From positions 1 through 64,000 of the forward strand of contig NZ_JACVZV010000036.1 in NCBI RefSeq assembly GCF_014654725.1: a DNA stretch of 64,000 nucleotides. Reading direction: 5' to 3'. This DNA is from Vulcanococcus sp. Clear-D1 (GTDB taxonomy: Bacteria; Cyanobacteriota; Cyanobacteriia; PCC-6307; Cyanobiaceae). Position numbers and translations under genes: made by a program. Below, one piece after another: positions 8,948 through 17,483 of this stretch. Numbering within the stretch: position 1 is the stretch's first letter; each line of letters begins with the position of its first letter. The notes below the pieces were generated by a model. It was not told where the DNA came from and made no database searches. It worked only from the letters and a program-made list of their open reading frames with translations.

Positions 8948-9134
8948 GGCTCTATACGATTGAACCTACGGCGAATGAGAACCTCGGTCATCTTAGGGTG
9001 GCTCGGCCCCTGCGTATGGCTATACCTTTTTACTGTAGCGGACCAGCCTCTTTGTGTCAACGGTTGCTTCTGGGCTTCATCCTCTCAAGTAATTTTGCGC
9101 ATGTAGGCTTTGGTTGGTACAGGGAGATTGGGCT
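8948..9134. promoter_or_regulatory. Divergent promoter region between the nonulosonate operon and kpsC
   Basis: This 187-base gap separates the divergent neuA-like and kpsC genes, so promoters for both transcription units should lie here. The sequence has short A+T-rich patches (around 9020 to 9040 and 9085 to 9100) but no box I can assign with confidence. A Shine-Dalgarno-like AGGGAG at 9121-9126 precedes the GTG chosen for kpsC. Confidence 0.45.
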
Positions 9135-11264
9135 GTGTCGGTGCTGAGTCAGGCCCAGTTAGTTGGATGCCCGGATCGTCTGCTTTTAACCCACTCCACG
9201 ATTGCGTCACTATTGGCCCCCGCCAAGGTGGTTGCGGGTCGTCGTCGGTGTGTGAGGGAGCCAATCCACGCTCTTGTGGCCTGGGGCCGCCGACCCAGTG
9301 GTCGTTTCGCTGAAGTCCTGAGCCAAAGACGCTCCCTGCCGCTATGGCGCCTTGAGGACGCTTTTCTGCGTTCCATGGATGCAGGTTCCGGAATCCCACC
9401 TTTAGGGATCGTCCTCGACGACTTGGGTATTCATTACGATGCAACTCGGATTAGTCGACTGGAGCTCTTGATATCAGCCGGCGTCAGTGATGAACAACGC
9501 CAGCGAGCTGAGAGCTTAGCCAGTAGCTGGCGTCAGCATCGCCTGAGCAAGACCAACGCCTCTGCTGAATCACCTCCTCCGGACACCCCGTTTGTCCTGG
9601 TTGTCGATCAAGTAGCCGACGACGCTTCGATCCGCTTTGGCTTCGCGGATGCATCTGCCTTTCCCCGGATGCTGGACGCTGCACTTGCTGAATTTCCTAA
9701 TCACACAGTGGTGGTTAAGATCCATCCAGATGTTGTGAATGGGCGCCGGCATGGCCACTTTAATGCCATCTATTTGGAGCATCCTCGGGTAAGACTCTGT
9801 GTAGATGGAGGGCACCCGGCGGCGCTTTTGGAGGCCGCTGATGCGGTGTATGTTGTTACCTCACAGATGGGATTTGAGGCTCTGCTTTGGCAGCGACCTG
9901 TGCGCACATTCGGGATGCCGTTCTATGCCGGGTGGGGCCTAACTGTGGATGACCTCGAATCACAATGTATTGGACGCCGTGATGCTAAGCCTGATTTGCC
10001 AGCTTTAGTCCATTCCTGTCTTGTCTCCTATTCCCGTTATTTGCATCCTGTCACCAACCAAGTCTGCACACCTGAGCAGCTCATCGAGCACATCGTGCTT
10101 CAGCGTAATTGTAGAGCGCGTCTTCCACGCAATCTGGAGGTGTTCGGTACTGCACCTTGGAAGCGCCGAGCTGCACGCCAATATCTATTGGCTCTCAAGC
10201 CTGCGAAGCTACACTTTCGGCCTCTGGATGCCGCACCCGGAAGACAATCTGATCTTCGCCAGTTGGTTTGGGGACATCGCATTGGCCGGGGTCTACGGCG
10301 GGCTATGGCAGGAGGGATCGTACCTGAACCCATTCGAGTGGAGGATGGCTTTCTCCGTTCCGTTGGACAAGGCTGGGTTCTTCGCTGGGTGCCGCCAGTG
10401 TCTTGGGTGTTTGACGAGCAGGGTATTTATTATGACGCCTCAAAGTCAAGTGACTTGGAATGTTTTCTGGCCAGCCATCGCTTCACGGTTGAGGAACGTC
10501 AGCGGGCTGCCGCCTTACGCCGGCATTTGGTTACCTTGGGCCTCACAAAATACAATCTTAATGCACCGGCCTGGCAGCGGCCTGCCGCATTGCTTAATCG
10601 GCCTGTGCTGTTAGTGGCCGGCCAAGTCGAGTCTGATCTCTCGATCCGCTATGGCACACCCCCAGATGCCTGCATACGTAGTAATTTAGAATTGCTTCAG
10701 GCTGTGCGGTCTCTTTATCCAAAAGCTTTTTTGATCTACAAGCCTCACCCCGACGTGGTTGCTGGTCGTAGACGTCCAGGGAAAGGGGAAGGCCTGACCC
10801 ATTTACATTGCGATCTGGTGTTGCCCGATGCTCCTATTGATCAATTAATTTCTGCAGTTGATGAGGTACATGTTCGCACCTCCGGAACCGGGTTTGAGGC
10901 CATACTTCGCGGCGTCCCTGTGCATACTTGGGGTATGCCGTTCTACGCCGGATGGGGTCTTACCTCGGATCAATTCATCTGCACGCGCAGGGGGCGCTCC
11001 TTAAGCCTCGACGAGTTGGTTTATGGCGCTCTCATTTACTATCCTCGCTACTTTAGTCAGCGTTCCGGGTGTTTTATCACAGCTGAACAGGCTGTTGAAG
11101 AACTGGCAATGCAGCGCCGTCATCGTCACCGTTGGCCAGGCTCTCGGTCGATTCTGGCGTCAACCCTCTTCGCGACTTCCCCTCGTGTGCAATTTGCGGG
11201 TGCCCAGCTTGCAGCGCGGTTCAAGGATGCATTGGATGGCATCCTTCCTGACTCTCTAGTTTAA
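9135..11264 (+). CDS. kpsC: Capsule polysaccharide Kdo transferase KpsC (duplicated glycosyltransferase)
   Basis: The product is about 709 residues, close to E. coli KpsC, and contains two related halves. Each half has an FLRS...G...VDxGIYYDA-type segment (LDDLGIHYDATR and FDEQGIYYDASK), a KxHPDVVxGRR motif (VVKIHPDVVNGRR and IYKPHPDVVAGRR), and a near-identical FGMPFYAGWGLT/WGMPFYAGWGLT block followed by R-rich residues. KpsC proteins build the short poly-Kdo linker on a lyso-phospholipid that anchors group 2 type capsules. I chose the GTG at 9135 because AGGGAG lies 8 bases upstream. A TTG at 9114 is the other option. The gene is followed after 26 bases by the KpsS-like fusion. Confidence 0.9.
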   Translation: MSVLSQAQLVGCPDRLLLTHSTIASLLAPAKVVAGRRRCVREPIHALVAWGRRPSGRFAEVLSQRRSLPLWRLEDAFLRSMDAGSGIPPLGIVLDDLGIHYDATRISRLELLISAGVSDEQRQRAESLASSWRQHRLSKTNASAESPPPDTPFVLVVDQVADDASIRFGFADASAFPRMLDAALAEFPNHTVVVKIHPDVVNGRRHGHFNAIYLEHPRVRLCVDGGHPAALLEAADAVYVVTSQMGFEALLWQRPVRTFGMPFYAGWGLTVDDLESQCIGRRDAKPDLPALVHSCLVSYSRYLHPVTNQVCTPEQLIEHIVLQRNCRARLPRNLEVFGTAPWKRRAARQYLLALKPAKLHFRPLDAAPGRQSDLRQLVWGHRIGRGLRRAMAGGIVPEPIRVEDGFLRSVGQGWVLRWVPPVSWVFDEQGIYYDASKSSDLECFLASHRFTVEERQRAAALRRHLVTLGLTKYNLNAPAWQRPAALLNRPVLLVAGQVESDLSIRYGTPPDACIRSNLELLQAVRSLYPKAFLIYKPHPDVVAGRRRPGKGEGLTHLHCDLVLPDAPIDQLISAVDEVHVRTSGTGFEAILRGVPVHTWGMPFYAGWGLTSDQFICTRRGRSLSLDELVYGALIYYPRYFSQRSGCFITAEQAVEELAMQRRHRHRWPGSRSILASTLFATSPRVQFAGAQLAARFKDALDGILPDSLV

Positions 11265-11290
11265 CCTTATTGGACTAGAAGGAGATTATC

Positions 11291-13333
11291 TTGAATTCCA
11301 GTCGGCATCCAATGACCCCATCCGTCCAAGTCGAAATCAAGGGACCTGTCCTGCTTCTCATGGGTCCAATTGGTCTTTTCTTTTCTCGCTTTTATAACTA
11401 CTTGACGCGTTGTGGTATCCCAGTGCGTAAAGTCGAATTCCCCTTGCATGAATTTGGCTTTCCTCGTCACGCCCGTGTGCGTTTCTCTGGAGATATGGAT
11501 GAGTGGCGACCCTTTTTGCGTGATTTGCTTCTCAAGCATGAGATACGTCATGTTTTTATGTATGGTGACTTCATTATTCCTCACCGCATTGCCATCGAGG
11601 AATCGCGGGCTGTTGGTGTTGAAGCCTGGGTGTTTGAGCTTGGCTATATACGACCAAATTACGTTACTTTGGAGCGTGATCGCGTCAACGCGCGTTCACA
11701 CCTTAACCAATCTGCCGGCTTTTATCATTCTCTTCCTCTGGTCAGTAGTCTTCCGTCATGCCGTTTAGATTCAGGTTTGCGGTGGCGAAAGATATGGAAA
11801 GTGCCTACATTTATTCAGCATGCTTTCACGCGATACCGGATTATAGAGGGTGACCATAAGTTGCAGCCGTCTCCACGCTTCCTTTGGTACCAGTTGCGTG
11901 GCAGTTGGCTCTATTGGCTCTATCGGCTTCGGGAAAGGCGAATCAAGGATAGACTTCTCGAGAGCTATTCGTTTTTTCTGGCTATTCTCCAGGTCTCAAG
12001 TGACAGCCAGATTCAGATGGGCTCCCGTTATCGAGGCATGCATGACTTTATCGAAGAGGTGATTTGTTCTTTCGCTGCTAATGCTCACGCTTCTGATCAT
12101 CTGGCATTTAAGCATCACCCGCGGGACAGAGGTTACAACAACTATTCTTCGCTCATCTCTCTTTTGGCTCGCCGTTATGGTATTTCCGGCCGCGTGCATT
12201 ACTTCCATGATGGTCATCTGAGTCGTTTCTTGCGCGTCTGCCGTGGTGTAGTTACTGTTAACAGTACCGTGGGTCTCCAGTCTCTCTACCATGCTGTTCC
12301 CACAAAGGTTATGGGCCACTCTTTCTATAACCTACCCGGCCTAACTGACCAGCAACCTCTGCACCAATTCTGGGCTTCTCCCCAGTCTAGTGATCGTGCA
12401 CTTTTCTACCGCTTTTACTCCCACTTGATCACCACGACACAGGTTAATGGCAACTTTGATGGTGCATTCCCGTTCCGCAGTACATTTCCCATTGCAGCTG
12501 ATGCGAACCGCTTTACCCTCCCTTCTGCCTGTTCAACCGATTTAACTTGGGATAGCCGCATCCTTACAACACTAGCTGTAATTCCCAGAATCGTATCCAG
12601 GCTTTGCTGGATTCTTTGTTCGCTGTCGATTTATAGCCTACAGCTGTTACTCCTTTCACTCGGGTCTCGTAGATTCGCTTCTTGGATGCTGTCTATCGCA
12701 TCGGCAGCTGCGCTGAGAGCCCTTGGTATCAAAGTTGTTGTTGATGACAGTCATTCCAGTGAGCAGGAAGGTATTCCCCTTGTTCATATCTGGAACCATG
12801 CAAGTCCGATTGATGTCTTGGTCGTGCAGGGAGTATTGAGGATTCCTAGCATCACCACGGCCAACCTACATTTAAGCCATCTTCTGCCCTGGTTTGCTAA
12901 GTCGGCTGCAAATGCGGGACATACTTTGATGGATCATCGTGATAGAGCATCCCGCATCGCAGCACTCTACTCAGCATCTCGCACTCTTGCTGAGAGTGGC
13001 CAAATTATTATTGCTCCTAATGGCTCTCTGGTTACTCCGATCGAAGAGAGAGTGTCGGCCAGTGCTTTGCTCCTAGCGCGCCGTCACGGTGCTTTGATTG
13101 TACCTTGGACGTTTGTGGTGGAGGGACTTACCAACCTTGCCCGCCTCAACTACCGGCCCCTTCGGCTTGTTTTGTCACGCCTAAGTGCACCTTTGGGATT
13201 CATTTATTGTCGTAGAGGACGGTCTAAGGACTTGCTCTTGCCGGAAGGTATCTGCGATGCTCGACAGTTCAAGATCTCCGTGCAGTCTTATTATGCTCAG
13301 CAAGCCGATCCTAGTACCAAAGAAATGTTGTGA
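11291..13333 (+). CDS. kpsS: KpsS-like Kdo transferase fused to a PlsC-type acyltransferase domain
   Basis: The 680-residue protein starts at a TTG with a perfect AAGGAG (11279-11284) six bases upstream. Residues 1 to about 400 resemble KpsS: GPVLLLMGPIGLFFSRF, YGDFIIPHRIAIEESR, WVFELGYIRPNYVTLERD, FKHHPRDRGYNN and VVTVNSTVGLQS. After a hydrophobic stretch (about 435-475), residues about 485-650 resemble a glycerolipid acyltransferase. This part has IWNHASPIDVLV with the NHx4D pair H503 and D508, and IIIAPNGSLV where PlsC enzymes have a PEGT-type motif. It then has GALIVPWTFV. KpsS adds the first Kdo to lyso-phosphatidylglycerol, so a fused acyltransferase suggests processing of the lipid anchor. 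The 3' end overlaps the convergent ketosynthase gene by 37 bases. Confidence 0.85.
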   Translation: MNSSRHPMTPSVQVEIKGPVLLLMGPIGLFFSRFYNYLTRCGIPVRKVEFPLHEFGFPRHARVRFSGDMDEWRPFLRDLLLKHEIRHVFMYGDFIIPHRIAIEESRAVGVEAWVFELGYIRPNYVTLERDRVNARSHLNQSAGFYHSLPLVSSLPSCRLDSGLRWRKIWKVPTFIQHAFTRYRIIEGDHKLQPSPRFLWYQLRGSWLYWLYRLRERRIKDRLLESYSFFLAILQVSSDSQIQMGSRYRGMHDFIEEVICSFAANAHASDHLAFKHHPRDRGYNNYSSLISLLARRYGISGRVHYFHDGHLSRFLRVCRGVVTVNSTVGLQSLYHAVPTKVMGHSFYNLPGLTDQQPLHQFWASPQSSDRALFYRFYSHLITTTQVNGNFDGAFPFRSTFPIAADANRFTLPSACSTDLTWDSRILTTLAVIPRIVSRLCWILCSLSIYSLQLLLLSLGSRRFASWMLSIASAAALRALGIKVVVDDSHSSEQEGIPLVHIWNHASPIDVLVVQGVLRIPSITTANLHLSHLLPWFAKSAANAGHTLMDHRDRASRIAALYSASRTLAESGQIIIAPNGSLVTPIEERVSASALLLARRHGALIVPWTFVVEGLTNLARLNYRPLRLVLSRLSAPLGFIYCRRGRSKDLLLPEGICDARQFKISVQSYYAQQADPSTKEML

Positions 13334-14574
13334 CCACCGAAGCCAAAGGCGTTCTTCAGAGCAAATCGTTGACCGTTATCGCCAGTGCTTGAATTGCCAT
13401 CAATCGCAACATTCTGTTGTGCTACGTTCAGTCTCACCTCAGGATCTATTCTCTCGGCGTTAATACTGGCTGGTATTTTCCCTTCTCTTAAAGCCTGAAT
13501 CGCGAGGATTGTTTCTACAGCACCTGCCGCGCCAAGTAGGTGACCGAGCTGGCTCTTTGGAGCAGTAACTGGCAGGCTATCTAAAGCTGGTCCCAGTGCT
13601 CGGTGGAGTGCACGCGCCTCTGCAAGATCTCCCAATCGAGTCCCTGTGGCATGACCTTGGATAAAGCTGAGATCTTTTGCGCTAACCTCAGCCCTCTCCA
13701 ATGCATCGTTTATAGCTCGACTTGCCTGGACACCATCGGGATCTGGCGCCACCATTTGGTACCCATCACAACTGCTTCCGCAAGACAGCAGCCACCCCAA
13801 GGGCTTTTCTTTGTAAGCTAAATCTCGTTCACGTTTAAGTACTAGTACGCCTGCTCCTTCCGAGAGCACAAAGCCATCGCGATCTTTGCAATAAGGCCTC
13901 GAAGCTTGTTCGGGTGTTTCGTTTCGAGTGGATAGTGCCCGCATGGCCGAAAACCCCACTAATCCCAGTCGATTGACCGGAGCTTCACACCCTCCAGCAA
14001 TCACCACATCGGCACGGTCGTCGTCAAGCAGCCACTGAGCAAGGAGTAAGGCTTCTGCTCCAGAAGCGCAAGCTGATACCGGCGTATGGCAACCGCCGTG
14101 GATCCCCAGCTCAATCGCAATCTGCCCGGCAGCAGCGTTTGGGATCATCATCGGCACTGTTAAGGGGGTCACTCTGCTCGGACCTGCATCATTTAGGTTC
14201 GTGTGTTGACGCTCTAAGGTTGACAGGCCGCCGATGCCGGTACCGATTACCACAGCTATTCGACTACGATCAACGTTGTTGAGGTAGTTTCTTGCTTGGC
14301 CCCATGCCTCACGAGCTGCGAGCACCGCCAGTTGTGTAGCTCGATCAAGACGTCGTTGAAGCAGTGGCTCAAGCAAATTTTCTCCACTATCGCTTGGATA
14401 CCTGTGCACTCTCCCCGCAATTCGGGTAGGAAGATCATTGGCCCAAGACTCCCCAATCGCCCGAATCCCACATTGTCCATTGACCAATGCGATCCACGTT
14501 TCCTGAGCTGTAGCCCCAAGAGGCGTCAATGCACCCCAGCCGATAACTGCTAGACGATTAGTTGGCTTAGTCAT
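13297..14574 (-). CDS. Beta-ketoacyl-ACP synthase (FabF/KAS II type), island copy
   Basis: The 425-residue protein has the complete Cys-His-His triad of elongating ketosynthases: C169 in VSACASGAEA, H308 in QGHATGTRLGD and H345 in KSQLGHLLGAAGA. It ends with the family FGFGGHN motif. I start at the ATG at 14574, which overlaps the stop of the acyl carrier protein gene by eight bases. The longer frame adds residues that no FabF has. The enzyme condenses malonyl-ACP with acyl-ACP. Its coupling to its own ACP and to an OlsB-like acyltransferase suggests a dedicated acyl chain, not housekeeping fatty acid synthesis. The general fabF is expected elsewhere in the genome. Confidence 0.87.
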   Translation of the reverse strand: MTKPTNRLAVIGWGALTPLGATAQETWIALVNGQCGIRAIGESWANDLPTRIAGRVHRYPSDSGENLLEPLLQRRLDRATQLAVLAAREAWGQARNYLNNVDRSRIAVVIGTGIGGLSTLERQHTNLNDAGPSRVTPLTVPMMIPNAAAGQIAIELGIHGGCHTPVSACASGAEALLLAQWLLDDDRADVVIAGGCEAPVNRLGLVGFSAMRALSTRNETPEQASRPYCKDRDGFVLSEGAGVLVLKRERDLAYKEKPLGWLLSCGSSCDGYQMVAPDPDGVQASRAINDALERAEVSAKDLSFIQGHATGTRLGDLAEARALHRALGPALDSLPVTAPKSQLGHLLGAAGAVETILAIQALREGKIPASINAERIDPEVRLNVAQQNVAIDGNSSTGDNGQRFALKNAFGFGGHNISLVLGSAC

Positions 14575-14911
14575 CCAGAGAAGTATGGGAACTGAGATAC
14601 ATCTCAATATCTTCAACTGTTTTGAACCTTAGCAAGTCTTCTTCTGGAATCCTGGTGTGCAGGTGCTCATCTGCTTCGATTAGGATTTCATAAAATCCTA
14701 GTGAGTCAATGCCAATATCCTCTAATAGCCTTGATTCCGGCCTTATCAGGCTCGGTTCAGCGCCGGAGACTCTCGCTACGATTTCAACGATTTGATGATA
14801 TAGCTCTGAATCGATCTCTTTTTCGCTTATATCTGATTGCCGATGGAGGCTTGTGGGTGTTTTGCTCCCCCTGCCTTCGCAACCCGGCTCCCGACGTGGA
14901 ACTTCATCCAT
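14567..14911 (-). CDS. Dedicated acyl carrier protein
   Basis: The fold matches an acyl carrier protein: an acidic helix (ELYHQIVEIVARVSG), the phosphopantetheine site DIGIDSLGF with serine near residue 70, and a C-terminal helix pair ending VEDIEMYLSS. The ATG at 14911 gives 114 residues with an unusual N-terminal extension of about 30. No good internal start is visible, so the true N-terminus is uncertain. The gene lies between the OlsB-like acyltransferase gene (27 bases upstream) and the ketosynthase (overlapping). It is unlikely to be the housekeeping AcpP because of the extended N-terminus and this context. Confidence 0.85.
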   Translation of the reverse strand: MDEVPRREPGCEGRGSKTPTSLHRQSDISEKEIDSELYHQIVEIVARVSGAEPSLIRPESRLLEDIGIDSLGFYEILIEADEHLHTRIPEEDLLRFKTVEDIEMYLSSHTSLDD

Positions 14912-14938
14912 CTGGCCTTGCCTACTTATTTTTTTATT

Positions 14939-15967
14939 CTAGCATTGGCCTGCCCCAGTATCCAGGCCTCGGTACCATTCGAACTTCTTGTACACGGCAT
15001 GGTGCTTAAAGCCCGTGAAGTGCTGCAAGCGAGTTGTCGGGATTCGCGTCAGATCTGCCGACATCAAGATTTCCGTGATTTGATTGAAGTCAAGCGCTAG
15101 CGATAGATTCTCTACCCTTGCCCCCATCAAATTGATATACTGACGCAGGAGAATGGGTAGTCTGAAGTGTGAATCTAGTTTTACCTGAATCTGCTTTTCT
15201 AGATCTTGTATTGTGCTGGTGTATTCTAATTCATTGCTATATCTTATTCCAGTGTGCGGATGGCGAGGCTGCGGCCGCGATTTGTTGTTCTCGGCAAAGG
15301 GTGGACGAATAAGTCTGCTTAGAAAAGAGTTGTTCACGGCGTCGCTGTAAGCGAAATGGTTGTATGAGACAAGTCCGTGGATTGAAGTGTATCCTGAGCT
15401 GAGTGCTACCTGAAGGCCGCCGCGAAATAGGCACATCAGTGTGTGAGGTAAGCGTTGAAAGCGCGGCGCTAGAGCTACTCGGCCGATTTCCAGATTGTTT
15501 CCGCGTTTGGTCAGCTTCGCCTTGATTCCGGGGTACACGTGTTCTAGGTACGACTGATGGCTTGTAGGGATAAATCTGGTTCCATCCTGCTGTCGCTCCG
15601 GCTGTTGGGGGATAAACTGAAGTCGAGCACATCCGGCAATCTCTCCCGAGGACCTCTCCACTAACAGGAAATGATCGTAGTATGCGTCTCGGCTATCTAA
15701 GTCGTGGCTTCGCCCTGAACCAGAGAGTTGCTGGCGATAGGTCAGTTCCCGAAGAATCCCCACCGCCTCCTCAAACTTTTTGAAGCGATTGCCGGGAACT
15801 AGGTAGAGGTCTAGCCCATGCGAGGTAAACAGGCCGTAATCCGCCAGGTACCGGTTGAGTTCGGTGGACAGAGCCTGCGGGACGGCGATCGACCGACCCC
15901 TTTCTTCGTTGGCCTTCACGGCTTTGACGCGCTGTGACCAAAGACTAACGTGGGGCCTATGGCTCAT
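14939..15967 (-). CDS. GNAT-fold N-acyltransferase, OlsB/COG3176-like
   Basis: The 342-residue protein has DHFLLVERSSGEIAGCARLQ and NLEIGRVALAPRFQRL, which correspond to the core strands of acyl-ACP-dependent GNAT acyltransferases such as OlsB. Its end (LPILLRQYINLMGARV followed by LALDFNQITEILMSADL) matches the PPLIKAYLRLGA...DFN...L pattern of that family. OlsB-type enzymes acylate the alpha-amino group of an amino acid using acyl-ACP, and the next gene encodes an ACP. PEP-CTERM-associated acyltransferases are a related alternative. The ATG at 15967 leaves only 35 bases to the divergent export gene, so the true start may lie further in. Confidence 0.75.
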   Translation of the reverse strand: MSHRPHVSLWSQRVKAVKANEERGRSIAVPQALSTELNRYLADYGLFTSHGLDLYLVPGNRFKKFEEAVGILRELTYRQQLSGSGRSHDLDSRDAYYDHFLLVERSSGEIAGCARLQFIPQQPERQQDGTRFIPTSHQSYLEHVYPGIKAKLTKRGNNLEIGRVALAPRFQRLPHTLMCLFRGGLQVALSSGYTSIHGLVSYNHFAYSDAVNNSFLSRLIRPPFAENNKSRPQPRHPHTGIRYSNELEYTSTIQDLEKQIQVKLDSHFRLPILLRQYINLMGARVENLSLALDFNQITEILMSADLTRIPTTRLQHFTGFKHHAVYKKFEWYRGLDTGAGQC

Positions 15968-16002
15968 CCGGGCTCTAGCCCTCCTGCCTGCGTTTTTCAG
16001 TC

Positions 16003-17181
16003 ATGCCACAGGTCCGTTGTCTGTCTTACTGTCTCGCGATGGCCTTCCTGTCAGCGCCGGCTCTTCCCCTTGGAGCTGTTGCTCAAGAGCCTGCGTTGGG
16101 ACAATCACCGGTCTCACTCACCCACGAGCCCGGATCGCCTGAAAGGAGTCCTTCTTTTCCTGCTTCAACCTCTGGTGCTCAGACGTCCCCTGGTCGTACC
16201 TTTCGCTACCGGCTGGGTCCTGGCGATCGCTTGCGCATGTCGGTGTTTAAGGTCGAGGGCTACGCAGCCGATGTAGAAGTACTCAGCGACGGTACCATTA
16301 GCCTTCCACGACTCAATTCTGTTTCTGTAGCAGGTCTTACTCTTGATGATGCTCAGCGTCGGATCAGCCAGTTGTACACAATTTACCTGCGCAGACCGTT
16401 AGTCTATCTAGATCTACTGGTGCCTCGCCCGGTTCGTGTAACGGTGGTAGGCGAAGTTCAGAAGCCTGGCTTCTATAGTATTTCCCAGGGTTCTCGTGAG
16501 TCCAGCCTGGGTACCGTGGCCGCGGCCCAAACCAGTGTTGATAGCTCTGGCTGGCCAACTCTCGTTGATGCGATTCAGCGAGCTGGCGGCATTACTGGCA
16601 CGGCCGATCTTTCGAGAGTGCGGCTTGTTCGGTCGTCAAATCCATCGCTCTTAAAACGTCAAGTCTATAATTATGATTTTCTTTCGACTCTTATGGGTAT
16701 GGGGTCTTCGCCAAACCCTTTGATCCAAGATGGTGACACTATTGAGGTGGCCAAGATTGAAGGTGTGATCCCAAGCGACGTGCTTATACGGACAGGAAAG
16801 TCGAACCTTTCTGCTGATGCTATAGCAGTTACTGTGGTAGGCGAAGTTAACGCGCCGGGCTTGAAGCAGATCAGGCTTAATAGTTCCTTGACTGATGCGG
16901 TGATGGCTGCTGGTGACCTTAATCAGTTGCGTGCTGATCCTAATTTTATTCGACTTTTGCGTATGCAGGGTGATGGTAGTGTCGTTTCTCTTCGGCTCAG
17001 CTTGGATCCTGCAGCACCGCTGGGCTCGCGTAATAACCCTGTTCTTCAAAATGGTGACGTTATTGTTGTCGCGCGAAACGGATGGACATCCCTGAATCAG
17101 CGTCTTGTCCAGGCGGTTGAGCCCCTTGGTCCTTTGTTAAATGCTGCATCTCTCTATAACATTCTCACAAAGGGTCCGTGA
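16003..17181 (+). CDS. Polysaccharide export outer-membrane protein (Wza-like, SLBB domains)
   Basis: The 392-residue protein begins with a signal peptide (CLSYCLAMAFLSAPALPL then AVAQ). The polysaccharide-export domain follows (YRLGPGDRLRMSVFKVEGY, DGTISLPRLNSVSVAGLTL), then two SLBB repeats (VTVVGEVQKPGFYSIS and VTVVGEVNAPGLKQI). Such proteins form the outer-membrane exit for capsular or extracellular polysaccharides. It is the last gene of the island before core genes and is divergent from the OlsB-like gene. The N-terminus lacks a clear lipobox cysteine, unlike enterobacterial Wza. The partner co-polymerase or ABC transporter is not in this window. Confidence 0.9.
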   Translation: MPQVRCLSYCLAMAFLSAPALPLGAVAQEPALGQSPVSLTHEPGSPERSPSFPASTSGAQTSPGRTFRYRLGPGDRLRMSVFKVEGYAADVEVLSDGTISLPRLNSVSVAGLTLDDAQRRISQLYTIYLRRPLVYLDLLVPRPVRVTVVGEVQKPGFYSISQGSRESSLGTVAAAQTSVDSSGWPTLVDAIQRAGGITGTADLSRVRLVRSSNPSLLKRQVYNYDFLSTLMGMGSSPNPLIQDGDTIEVAKIEGVIPSDVLIRTGKSNLSADAIAVTVVGEVNAPGLKQIRLNSSLTDAVMAAGDLNQLRADPNFIRLLRMQGDGSVVSLRLSLDPAAPLGSRNNPVLQNGDVIVVARNGWTSLNQRLVQAVEPLGPLLNAASLYNILTKGP

Positions 17182-17483
17182 TTGCATTTTTCTCCATCTT
17201 TCTTCCTGACCCTTTTCTATTAGCTAACGGTTCTCGTCGGTTTCGGTCTGGCGATTCGGTGTATCAGGCATGCTGTTAGATAGTGCCTGGGTTCTGTCTG
17301 TGTTACTGCTTCCTTCGCCTTGTTCGCTAAATTGTACTTTTAGCCCCATAGTGCTCTTCTGGGTTGCTTGGTGTGTCTCGCTTATTCGGTGAGACTTGAT
17401 TGTTGGCTTCATGTTTCTTATTTCTTTTACTCCGTTGCTCGGTCCGATGATCCGCTAGCAAGGTGTTCTCGCAGGGAGCTAGC
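17182..17483. other. A+T-rich border stretch between island and core genes
   Basis: No supported gene lies in these 300 bases. The base composition stays like that of the island up to about 17.45 kb and then rises sharply at rlmH. I see no tRNA, integrase or clear terminator here. It looks like degenerate spacer at the right border of the island. Confidence 0.5.

Noticed and set aside
16223-16230. HIP1 palindrome GCGATCGC as a special site
   Set aside because: The same octamer is also at 19716, 36062, 46172, 46730, 53885 and 59703. It is a known genome-wide cyanobacterial repeat, useful for taxonomy but not a local element.
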